A stretch of 64,000 nt of DNA from an uncultured Phocaeicola sp. (lineage in GTDB: Bacteria; Bacteroidota; Bacteroidia; Bacteroidales; Bacteroidaceae), in contig CANPVZ010000004.1 in assembly GCA_947581855.1 (NCBI GenBank), positions 1-64,000 on the forward strand, given 5' to 3'. Position numbers and translations under genes: made by a program. The notes under the pieces were generated by a model. It searched no databases and had not been told where the DNA came from. It saw only the letters and a list, made by a program, of their open reading frames with translations. Below are positions 9,098-17,477 of the stretch, piece by piece (within the stretch, counting starts at the first letter, position 1; every line of letters begins with the position of its first letter).

Positions 9098-9338
9098 CTT
9101 AAAGGATCATTTTGGAAGAGATACCTCCCTCACCATTCAATATTTTGCCTTTTTCAAAGCATCCTTTACGAGAACCTCGGAATATAAATTTTCCTTCCAC
9201 AAATATTTGTGGGGGGGGGTGGTCATTTATTAAAGAACTAAGGGTTTGTAAAACGGCTTCCGCATAAGTTCTATTCTATATACAGAAGCGGTTGTAAAAG
9301 ATTCACTTATCACATTTCCAAATTAGGAATATCCCCTA
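9098..9338. other. Non-coding debris with a nine-G tract
   Basis: No frame of note on either strand. Contains nine consecutive G at 9211-9219. It lies between RHS relic 8382-9097 and the immunity gene ending at 9339, and is probably leftover sequence from cassette decay. Confidence 0.4.
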
Positions 9339-9665
9339 TTATATGTCTGGCAATGATAACAAAGGAGAATAATCTACTTTCCAAATATCTAACTCATATA
9401 AACAATTCTGTTTATCTACATATAAAGTTGCTATCACAAGAACATTGTCTTTATCCAAGAATTGGTACTCACTAACTTGTTTCCCAAATTCCCTGTTCTC
9501 AGAATTTAATTGTGGATATAAAACAAGGCTTCCCATGCCACCATCATCCATATCGCTTACCAATAGTTCTGATTCCCAGTGTTCAGATAAACATATTGAA
9601 TGATTTCCTATTAAATGTTTAATAAGACGTATTTCTTTCTCCGTAGGTTTCCTATTTGATTTCAT
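9339..9665 (-). CDS. DUF6984-like immunity protein
   Basis: 108 residues, intact: RKPTEKEIRLIKHLI, DDGGMGSLVLYP and LYELDIWKVDYSPL fit a small family (DUF6984-like) found next to polymorphic toxins in Bacteroidetes. The start codon overlaps the end of the toxin tail (stop TAG at 9654-9652) by 14 bp, so translation was probably coupled to the toxin. The toxin is now broken, leaving this as orphan immunity. Confidence 0.6.
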   Translation of the reverse strand: MKSNRKPTEKEIRLIKHLIGNHSICLSEHWESELLVSDMDDGGMGSLVLYPQLNSENREFGKQVSEYQFLDKDNVLVIATLYVDKQNCLYELDIWKVDYSPLLSLPDI

Positions 9666-9833
9666 GAATTCTTCCTATACTAATTTTTCCATTTGATAAT
9701 TTATATGCTGTGTATTGCAACTTCTTCCCTTGCACTGTAACGACTCTATTTATATGTTCATTCGGTTTAATCTTAGAAGCTATTTTCTGCAAATCTCTTT
9801 TTACAATCTTTTGAACCAAGTTCCTGCTTAGCC
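9652..9833 (-). pseudogene. Toxin tail remnant of the DUF6984-like cassette
   Basis: Frame NLVQKIVKRDLQKIASKIKP ... EHINRVVTVQGKKLQYTAYK ... NGKISIGRIHEIK ends at 9652, overlapping the immunity start. Stops lie just upstream in the same frame, at the junction with the RHS relic beginning near 9840. About 59 residues survive; the toxin type is not recognised. Confidence 0.6.
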
Positions 9834-9839
9834 CTAGCT

Positions 9840-10395
9840 ACCTCTAATGCCGAAATGCCGTCCTATCTTTTGTATATCAAAAAACCTGCATAATCATAAC
9901 CGGAACCTCCGTCCACATTCCGAACACCCAATTTCGTGCCATCCGCACTGTAGAGGTAAAAAGAGACACATTCACCGTTCCGTTTAACTTCTGACAGCAA
10001 ATCTAAACAATTGTAACTGAATTCCAAACCTTTTCGAGTATCTTTTACCATATTGCCATTTGCACCGTAAGAGTACGTACCATTCGGTGTACCTCCGGGA
10101 AGATAGATAGAGACATTCAGAAAACAATAGAATGTCTATGGAAGATATTTCTCCCAAACGATATCAAAATAATTTGTTACTCTTAGCTTTTTATCTAAAG
10201 GCTTGCAGTTGTATTCCCAGTTGGTATCCCACTGTTTAACATATCTTGCTTGTCAGCCAACCACGAATGTTATACTGCATTTGTTCCGTCACGTTGTCAC
10301 CGTAATGCTTCTTTATCAAACGGCCCACTGCATCATATTCATATGTTATGACAACCAGCGTTCCACCATTCAGTTTGTATGCGGTTATAAGCATA
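9840..10395 (-). pseudogene. RHS core relic, broken
   Basis: Contains YEYDAVGRLIKKHYGDN and MQYNIRGWLTSK (about 10250-10380), a gap, then NGNMVKDTRKGLEFSYNCLD and YLYSADGTKLGVRNVDGGSG up to an in-frame TAG where the intact copy has GAG (IYKR-stop-DGIS versus IYKKEDGIS). 9889-10060 is nearly identical in DNA to 14716-14880. The most C-terminal RHS core motifs are missing. Confidence 0.8.
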
Positions 10396-10571
10396 TACCT
10401 CCGGTCTGCAATACAAAAAAGATAGACCTCCAGTATGGATTTTCATAGCTATAAGCCCCTCAAAACAAGATGATCAAGATCATCATACTATAACAAAGGA
10501 CTTTATAGCTTTATCACTAATAAAAAGTCCTTTTATTATTTCCTAAAATCTAAATAAAAACATGCTCTCTT

Positions 10572-10955
10572 CTATTTATTATACACATGCTCGTCTATAC
10601 ATCGAATCGTTAATCCAATTCCCTCTCGACCTAATAAAAGAGAAGCTTCCGGTAAGAATTCCATATTACATTGCCCATCATAATGATACTCAACCTCTAA
10701 CATCATATCCTCTTTCGTTATTCCAATCTGTTCTAATGCACAGCACTTTCCTACAAGCAGACTCTTTATATAAGTCTCGAAAAAAGAAGAGGACTCATCT
10801 TTACAAAACACCTTGGTATCATGATACCAATAGTGTTTATCAGTTCGAGTAAAACCGCTTTGCATGATTTCATTAATAAGTTTTACATTGCTGTTTGCAT
10901 GCAACTTTATCCTTAAAGTAAATATATCAAAAGGTTCAAACATAATCGTTCTCAT
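10572..10955 (-). CDS. DUF4279-like immunity protein, copy 2
   Basis: 127 residues. The C-terminal LEVEYHYDGQCNMEF and LLGREGIGLTIRC segments resemble DUF4279 proteins found beside RHS toxins. Paralogous to the upstream gene 10956-11285, whose stop codon directly abuts this start. The pair looks like a duplicated immunity gene for the cassette at 11291-12866, or two different immunities kept together. Confidence 0.6.
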   Translation of the reverse strand: MRTIMFEPFDIFTLRIKLHANSNVKLINEIMQSGFTRTDKHYWYHDTKVFCKDESSSFFETYIKSLLVGKCCALEQIGITKEDMMLEVEYHYDGQCNMEFLPEASLLLGREGIGLTIRCIDEHVYNK

Positions 10956-11285
10956 TTAATAACATGAAATACATAAAGTGATACCCGATTTCCCCACAAG
11001 TTCTAATTGTGATGGGGTGAAAAATATCTCACAAGCATCTTCATATTCATAGATTAACCAAAAAGAGATAGATTCTACGGAAACTCCTATTTCACTTAAC
11101 TGCTCATATTTTCCATCCAATATAGAAATAAAATACGAGATGAAATCAACCGGGGCTTCGCTCTCTATAATATACCCCCATCTGATACTCTCTTCTTCTG
11201 GTGAAGAAACACCTAAGATTTCCTCTAATCTCTGCCAAGAATCGAGATGAACCAAATATATTCTTAATTCATATTGATACTTCAT
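10956..11285 (-). CDS. DUF4279-like immunity protein, copy 1
   Basis: 109 residues ending FTPSQLELVGKSGITLCISC, a DUF4279-like C-terminus shared with the next gene (10572-10955). It starts five bases after the stop of the broken RHS tip (TAA at 11293-11291), the usual toxin-then-immunity order. Cytosolic, no signal peptide. Family call tentative. Confidence 0.62.
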   Translation of the reverse strand: MKYQYELRIYLVHLDSWQRLEEILGVSSPEEESIRWGYIIESEAPVDFISYFISILDGKYEQLSEIGVSVESISFWLIYEYEDACEIFFTPSQLELVGKSGITLCISCY

Positions 11286-11290
11286 AATTA

Positions 11291-12866
11291 TTATTTTAAA
11301 AAATCTGCTGCATTCAAACCTGTCTCCATGACTTTATTTCCATTACGTTGCTTTAGAAATATCTCTCCATCTTTCACTATTATATCTGGATTTGTTCCTA
11401 TTTTTCCAATATTCTTTCTTATAACAGGTTCTTTAAGCAAATAAGCTTTAAGATTATGGAAAATATCTCTGCTTACATTCCCTCATCCCTTGATATAGAC
11501 AAAACCTTTTTTCCCAACATCCGGTACTTTTAATATATTAGGAGCATAACCTATAATTTCCCCTTTCATATTTAATTTATAGGAAATTGGAACAGTATAG
11601 GGTTCCTTACCCTCACCTGTTAATGTTGCCGTAGTAGAATAGGTTCGACCATTTAAACCATACATTAGAGTATCCCACCAACCGGATAATTCCGGAAGTA
11701 CCTTTCTGGGAGATTTTATGGAAACACCTACACAAGCATAGTCTCCATCAATCTTTGTAACATAGCTAAAATGATACATTCCAGTATTATCGTTATATAC
11801 TAAATTATCTAATAGGTCTTTATCTTTAACATGTGTCCATGAAGAATAATCAAACGCATCAAACCAATTTTTTGTATCACTCTGTCCTTGAAGTGCATTA
11901 AAAAATATAGCAATCTGATAGGGATCACTGGTTGACCAATAATCCAGGCCGAAAGAATCGATGAAACCTATCGGATTATTTCCACAATAATGAAACAACG
12001 ATTGCGAATAATAGTCCTCGCATAACGGGTCTACAGTTGACCATCTCGCGATATCCGAAGCATACATCCTCGCACCGAAATCATACCGGTTCAAGTCCGA
12101 CATATCCTGCCTTTCCTTGCCGCTGAACTTGTAACGGTTTCCGTTGCTTGCATAGCCTGCATTCACGTGCCTGCTGCCAAACGGATAGTAATCATTCTGT
12201 TCCTGAATTGTTCTGGTTGCATCCACTATGGAACGAACGCTGCCCAAATGGTCGGTTAACGTGTAGTTCACACCATTCGCCTTTAGCTGCCCGCCTGCAA
12301 AATGCGCGGCTTCCAAAGTTGGAGTGTTATCCGTTACCGTATACACAAAGCTACCGTCGTAATCGTAACCGGTGTTACCATTACCATTGCGTACGCTGAG
12401 TTTCGTACCGTTCGCCATGTATTGATAAGTCGCTTTCAACTTTTACTTGATGCAACAAATTTAATACATTATAGCTGAATTCCAACCCTTTTCGGGTATC
12501 TTTTAGCTGATTCCCGTCCGAATCGTATTCATACGTGCCGTTGGGCATACTTCCAGGCAAGTAAATATCTTCCGGCAAAGAAGTTCGTACTGCTTCCTGA
12601 AGGCTTGACAATTGATTGCCCGTATAAGTGTACAGCAAGTTGTCTACTGGACTGCCGTTCCCCGTTCGTTGAAGTGTCAGGATGTTTCCGTTGCGGTCAT
12701 AGCTCAGGCCTTTCTCCACATTGGCATTTACGGATGGGCTCCATGAGGTACCGTTCTTTTGGTATTGGGCTGTCTCTTTCAAACGGTTTATTCCATCGTA
12801 CGTAAAGCCATACAGCTGCTCGGTATGCGTGCTACGGTTCTGCGCTTCGGTTGCCGTCCTGACTCA
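11291..12866 (-). pseudogene. Orphan RHS tip with frameshift and nonsense codon
   Basis: Upstream part (12866 down to about 12440) reads EQLYGFTYDGINRLKETAQY, NGTYEYDSDGNQLKDTRKGL, LNLLHQVK. Then 11 bases (AAGGATAATGT relative to the 6519-6643 relic) are missing, shifting frame. The next frame starts LKATYQYMANGTKLSVRNG and includes the RHS core end DLNRYDFGARMYASDIARWS ... FIDSFG, then an unrecognised toxin region (LDYWSTSDPYQIAIFFNALQ ...). An in-frame TGA at 11485-11483 interrupts it after VYIKG. Coding sense continues in the same frame (NVSRDIFHNLKAYLLKEPVI ... ETGLNAADFLK) to the stop at 11291. No signal peptide or N-terminal shell is present. Confidence 0.85.
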
Positions 12867-12877
12867 GCAATAAAGAG

Positions 12878-12920
12878 AAACTTCCGAAAGCACGCCAATG
12901 GTACTTTCGGAAGTTTTTTA
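12878..12920 (-). terminator. Terminator after the active RHS/immunity operon
   Basis: Perfect 13-bp arms AAACTTCCGAAAG / CTTTCGGAAGTTT with a 13-base loop, T-rich on both sides. About 190 bp beyond the immunity gene stop (13112) on the minus strand, it probably ends the leftward RHS transcript and insulates the silent cassettes. Confidence 0.7.
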
Positions 12921-13111
12921 CCTATCACTGGGAACCGCTATTAATCCGTATCCAGTTACATCCAAAGCTTTGAAAGAAGCCCCTCATATCCCTATTAAAA
13001 CGTTCTTTTTCGATTTGTCTTTTTAGTTTTAATACATTATTCTGACAATGTTGACTACAGTTTAAAATAAGCTATGTTGTCACAATGTTTGATAGGTAAA
13101 ATCCTTAGTGA

Positions 13112-13600
13112 TTAGTGATTTCCTTTTTCATATTTACAAGTCACCAAACCCAGATTTATCAAAACCCTGTATATAACCTCCTTAAAAACATTTTTCTTGA
13201 TTTTCTTTTCTGGAACTTCTTGATTGGTACACTTTTTTATCAAAAAAGGTTTTAAATCTTCCTTTTTCCATCTTTTAATAATCCACTCAGCATCAAAAGA
13301 TTCTTTTACACCGGATTTCACAATTTCTTTCAAAACTTTTAAACTTTTCTTCTCATCCAAAGGTAATGTATAAAGAGCCGCTTCTATCCGAATCACTGCA
13401 TTCGGATGATTATGAAAACGTTCCAGCATGTAAACACTTTCATTACATTTCAAATAAGCTATTATTTTACCTATATTTTCTTGACATCTATTATAGGTTT
13501 TACTATCACCGTATTGATCTAAAGCTTCAGATCCTTTTTTTTCATAATATTCGAACAAAGCCAAAGCTCCATTCACATCATTAAAACGTCTCATTATCAT
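13112..13600 (-). CDS. DUF2019-like immunity protein of the active RHS toxin
   Basis: 162 residues, alpha-helical with HEAT-like repeats: the YNRCQENIGKIIAYL, LERFHNHPNAVIRIEAALYT and VKESFDAEWIIKRWKK segments fit the DUF2019 pattern common in toxin immunity genes. Its ATG overlaps the RHS stop codon as ATGA (13600-13597), giving translational coupling. Presumably binds and blocks the WHH nuclease tip in the cytosol. The low G+C content suggests it moved in together with the tip. Confidence 0.7.
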   Translation of the reverse strand: MIMRRFNDVNGALALFEYYEKKGSEALDQYGDSKTYNRCQENIGKIIAYLKCNESVYMLERFHNHPNAVIRIEAALYTLPLDEKKSLKVLKEIVKSGVKESFDAEWIIKRWKKEDLKPFLIKKCTNQEVPEKKIKKNVFKEVIYRVLINLGLVTCKYEKGNH

Positions 13601-16600
13601 CTATTTTTTATATATGTCTGTATACCATAATTATATTGATCTCTATAACTCTGAAGATGAAGCCATTCCCTTACTCTAAGTCCACCAAGTTTATCAGGCT
13701 TTGAGGAATAATGACCGGATATTTTTGCATGAACGGAACCCTTACCATGAGGTATCCTTACAATATTATCTGCATTATGAAGACTTCTAGATCCAAATTT
13801 GGCGACATTGGCAGGATTCTGTTCCACTATATGATGCCATGCCTTACCGGAACCAGCACTTCCATATACGTTCTTGAATTCAGCAAAAGATTTATAACCA
13901 GTAGGTACTGGACCAGCAAATATTGTAGCTCCCCCCAACAATAACTCAGGATTGGTATACTGCCCCAAAGCGATGCTTGCCTGTGCCACGAAATAATTAC
14001 CCATCGTGGGATTCAGCCAATAATTGACGGCATTCTTTCTTCCCCAAGCCGTATCTATACGATCCAAAAGGGATAGTTGCTCGGACGAAAGAGAAGACAA
14101 ATAGGACTGAGTACCTTTAAACTCATCAGCCCACCAAGCATTCCAACCCGGGTCATTCAATATACCCGAAGAAGCCCAATACACATTCCCCTTGAATTCA
14201 TTCAACCTTTCTTCCGGAACCACTACGATTTCATTGCTTCCGTCATTTGTACTGACTATCAGTTCACCATATTGATCATAAAAATCTGTTGCAAAAGTAC
14301 CAGTCGGATCAATAAAACGGATTGGACATCCCAAACAATAACCGAATATAGATTGCGAATAGTAATCCTCTGCTAACGGGTCTACAGTTGACCATCTCGC
14401 GATATCCGAAGCATACATCCGAGCACCAAAATCATACATATTCAAATCCAACAAATCCTGACGTTCCTTACCATTAAACGTGTAGCGGTTACCATTGCTT
14501 GCGTAACTTGTATTCACATGCTTGCTACCAAACGGATAGTAATCATTCTGCTCTTGAATGATCCCGCTCGAGTCCACTATCGCACGAATACTACCCAGAT
14601 GGTCGGTCAGCGTATAGTGTACAGCATTCGTTTTTAATTCTCCGTCCGCGAAGTAAGCTGCCTCCAATACTGAAATACCGTCCTCTTTTTTATATATCAA
14701 AGAACCTACATAGTCATAACCGGAACCTCCGTCCACATTCCGAACACCCAATTTCGTGCCATCCGCACTGTAGAGATAAGAAGAGACACATTCACCGTTC
14801 CGTTTGACTTCTGACAACAAATCTAAACAATTATAGCTGAATTCCAAACCTTTTCGAGTATCTTTTATCATATTTCCGTTCGAATCGTATTCATACGTGC
14901 CATTCGGTACACCTCCGGGCAAGTAGACATCTTGCGGAAAAGCTCCTCGTACACTTTCTATGAGCGAAACCAAACGGTTACCCGTATAGTTGTACAATAA
15001 GTTATCCACCATTACTCCATTGGCAGTTCTTCTCATCGTTAAGATATTTCCATTCCTATCATAGGTTATATTTTTTTCTACGTAATCATTAGAGGACAAA
15101 TCCCATGATGTACCGCTCTTTTGATAATGAGCTGTTTCTTTTAAACGGCTGACATGGTCATACCTAAAACCATACATTTGAGCTGCATCCATCCCTTGTT
15201 GCCACTGCCACTCGCTGATGTTGCCATTGTAACAAGCCGATGTTCCGGCTTGCGAATTATTATAGCACAACCTCATTTTGAATGGCGCACTTTCCTTACT
15301 TGTCAACCAACCACGGATATTGTAATCAAGAGTCTCCGTTGTGGTGTTGCCGTAGTGCTTAGTGACCAGTCGGCCAATTTCGTCATACTCGTAGGAAACA
15401 GTAGCCGATGTGCCTACACCGGGTGTTCCGCCGTTCAGCGTGCAGGTGGCCGCCAGCAAACGGTTCCGCTCATCGTAGGTGTTGACGGTTTCCAGCACAT
15501 CCATGATATTAGCCGTCACTCCGTGCGTTTCCCGTTGTTTCAGCACATTGCCCACAAAATCATACGCCGTGTTAACCGTGCTCAGCATCCCGTGCTGGTT
15601 GTCGCTTACCGTCTGGATGGGACGGCATTTCTCATCGTAGTAGGTAGTGGCCGTCAGCCAAGTGTCCGTTCCCAGAATGCGGGTTTTGGTGGAAGTTACC
15701 AAACCCGTTACCAACGGATGATATTCAGAAGCATAGTCACTCACCGCCGTGAACGGATGCGGCGTTACATGCTCCGTAGCCTCATAACTGCCATATACCG
15801 TGAATTGAAAGGGTGTCTTCACACCGGCAGGCTGGTAATTTTCCACATTCCATGCTGCATCACTCAATTGCCGGAAAGTATAAGCTGTAGTCAACACCAG
15901 CTCGCCGTTTTCCACTATACGGCTGTTGTCATCGTACACCGAATAGCTCCACTTCTTGCTGTCGGCGGCACGCTGGTTGCCGTCCTGACTCAGCACCATT
16001 CGGTCGCGCTTGTCGTACACCATGTAGATGGGCTCACATCCCGGAAGACGCTTTACTGTCATTCTCCCTAAGCGGTCGTAATCGTAATAGTAAGCCAATT
16101 GGTACAGTACATCGGTATTGACGGTAGTACCTAACCGAAAACTGGCTTCCGGCGACAACACCCAACGGAGCTGATCCCGGTCATCGTATACATAATAGGT
16201 TTCCAATCGTTTGTCACCGTCAAGGGTTACAGTCAATACGATTTTATCCATATTGTCCGTGAAAGTTTCCACGCTATGGCCGTCTTCGTCGGTGGTAACG
16301 GTTTTTTCCAATTCTCCTGCATGGTAATACCCATCTAACGACAACGCCCCAGTAAACAATTCCACCTTATACAAACGTACTTCGTTTTCAGCATTGAGAA
16401 GATAGTCGGTAGTAACCCCTTTATCAGAAGTGTGCCAAGCTTTTCCAACTCCGGTTTGCTTAACTACCCGATCGAGAGGACTATTATCGTATTCCGTTTT
16501 TGTAAAAGCATATGCAGCATCGAAAGTTCCGTATATATCCCAATTACTTATAGCACAAGCATCCCTCACATAAGCCCCCCAATTCCCTTCTTTTTCATAG

Positions 16601-17454
16601 GGTAAATAGGTTCTCTCTATACGTCCCATCATCCCATATTCATAAGGAAACACCAAATCTCCAGTTCCGGAAGGAGACGCACCGATTTGCGTTTCCTGCA
16701 TATTTCGTCCGAACCCATCTGTATAAGTGATATTTCGTACACAAAGAGTACTATCTGATAATGAAGTGGCTGAAATATATACTTTCTCCAATACGTAATT
16801 TCGGTCTTTATTGTATAAGTTTACATTTTGCCATTCAACCAGAACCTCTCCCATTTTAGAAGTTACCCCATTTATTCCAGTTCCTTCCATAGTATATAAT
16901 CCGGGCAAAGTTATCTGAAAATCCAACGGGGCTCCCGTACCCTGCCTGCTCTCTATCAAGTTACCGTCACGATAAAGATAATAGACTACTCCCTGTTCCG
17001 AGCCCGCAAGCGTCAGTACGCCTGTATGCTTAGGTATTATAAACCTAGGAGCTGAAAGGCCAAACACATTAGGCGGAGCAACACTGCCAGGTTGAGTTAT
17101 CAAATATATACGTATGGGAAGAGCAGACATCATAATACACTTACGGACGGTTCCCGTGCGATTACTTACTGCTTTAAACACGATATTACCCGCAGAAGCG
17201 TCTGCTGCATCTGGAATAATTTTCTCTATAGTGAGCCAATTACATTTTTTCTCCTGCAAATATGTATTCAGTTCATATTGAATACTATCCGGATTAGCTT
17301 GATAGATACGGTAACGATAAGTAAACAGTTCTCCATCTGCATTCACTTCTACTATATTGGGATTATCCGAATAAATCAAAGAAGGGCGAACATTTTGCCC
17401 TATTGCCATGATAGCAAAGAACAAAAGGCTGATGATAAAATATATTCGTTTCAT
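13597..17454 (-). CDS. RHS/YD-repeat polymorphic toxin with WHH nuclease tip
   Basis: 1285 residues. Signal peptide 1-19 (ends AIGQ), an N-terminal DUF6443-like region to about residue 350, YD repeats (GYDYVGSLIYKKEDG, YEYDEIGRLVTKHYG, NGTYEYDSNGNMIKDTRKGL), and the RHS core end DLNMYDFGARMYASDIARWS with DPTG near residue 1052. The last 233 residues form the tip: a pre-toxin part shared with relic 8382-9097, then about 105 unique residues with GKAWHHIVEQN (W1206, H1207, H1208), LHNADNI (H1226), H1236, H1242 and GHYSSK (H1248). This fits an HNH/endonuclease VII-type nuclease of the WHH kind. Immunity gene follows with an ATGA overlap. Starts 23 bp after the partner gene 17478-21341. Confidence 0.9.
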   Translation of the reverse strand: MKRIYFIISLLFFAIMAIGQNVRPSLIYSDNPNIVEVNADGELFTYRYRIYQANPDSIQYELNTYLQEKKCNWLTIEKIIPDAADASAGNIVFKAVSNRTGTVRKCIMMSALPIRIYLITQPGSVAPPNVFGLSAPRFIIPKHTGVLTLAGSEQGVVYYLYRDGNLIESRQGTGAPLDFQITLPGLYTMEGTGINGVTSKMGEVLVEWQNVNLYNKDRNYVLEKVYISATSLSDSTLCVRNITYTDGFGRNMQETQIGASPSGTGDLVFPYEYGMMGRIERTYLPYEKEGNWGAYVRDACAISNWDIYGTFDAAYAFTKTEYDNSPLDRVVKQTGVGKAWHTSDKGVTTDYLLNAENEVRLYKVELFTGALSLDGYYHAGELEKTVTTDEDGHSVETFTDNMDKIVLTVTLDGDKRLETYYVYDDRDQLRWVLSPEASFRLGTTVNTDVLYQLAYYYDYDRLGRMTVKRLPGCEPIYMVYDKRDRMVLSQDGNQRAADSKKWSYSVYDDNSRIVENGELVLTTAYTFRQLSDAAWNVENYQPAGVKTPFQFTVYGSYEATEHVTPHPFTAVSDYASEYHPLVTGLVTSTKTRILGTDTWLTATTYYDEKCRPIQTVSDNQHGMLSTVNTAYDFVGNVLKQRETHGVTANIMDVLETVNTYDERNRLLAATCTLNGGTPGVGTSATVSYEYDEIGRLVTKHYGNTTTETLDYNIRGWLTSKESAPFKMRLCYNNSQAGTSACYNGNISEWQWQQGMDAAQMYGFRYDHVSRLKETAHYQKSGTSWDLSSNDYVEKNITYDRNGNILTMRRTANGVMVDNLLYNYTGNRLVSLIESVRGAFPQDVYLPGGVPNGTYEYDSNGNMIKDTRKGLEFSYNCLDLLSEVKRNGECVSSYLYSADGTKLGVRNVDGGSGYDYVGSLIYKKEDGISVLEAAYFADGELKTNAVHYTLTDHLGSIRAIVDSSGIIQEQNDYYPFGSKHVNTSYASNGNRYTFNGKERQDLLDLNMYDFGARMYASDIARWSTVDPLAEDYYSQSIFGYCLGCPIRFIDPTGTFATDFYDQYGELIVSTNDGSNEIVVVPEERLNEFKGNVYWASSGILNDPGWNAWWADEFKGTQSYLSSLSSEQLSLLDRIDTAWGRKNAVNYWLNPTMGNYFVAQASIALGQYTNPELLLGGATIFAGPVPTGYKSFAEFKNVYGSAGSGKAWHHIVEQNPANVAKFGSRSLHNADNIVRIPHGKGSVHAKISGHYSSKPDKLGGLRVREWLHLQSYRDQYNYGIQTYIKNR

Positions 17455-17477
17455 AATTTTTGTCTTTTTAAGTTCGA

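Noticed and set aside
9211..9219. Nine-G tract as a phase-variable homopolymer
   Set aside because: Lies in non-coding debris with no promoter or frame to switch.
15154..16071. 305-codon plus-strand open frame inside the RHS gene
   Set aside because: Antisense to YD repeats, arises from their codon bias; reappears in relics as shorter copies.
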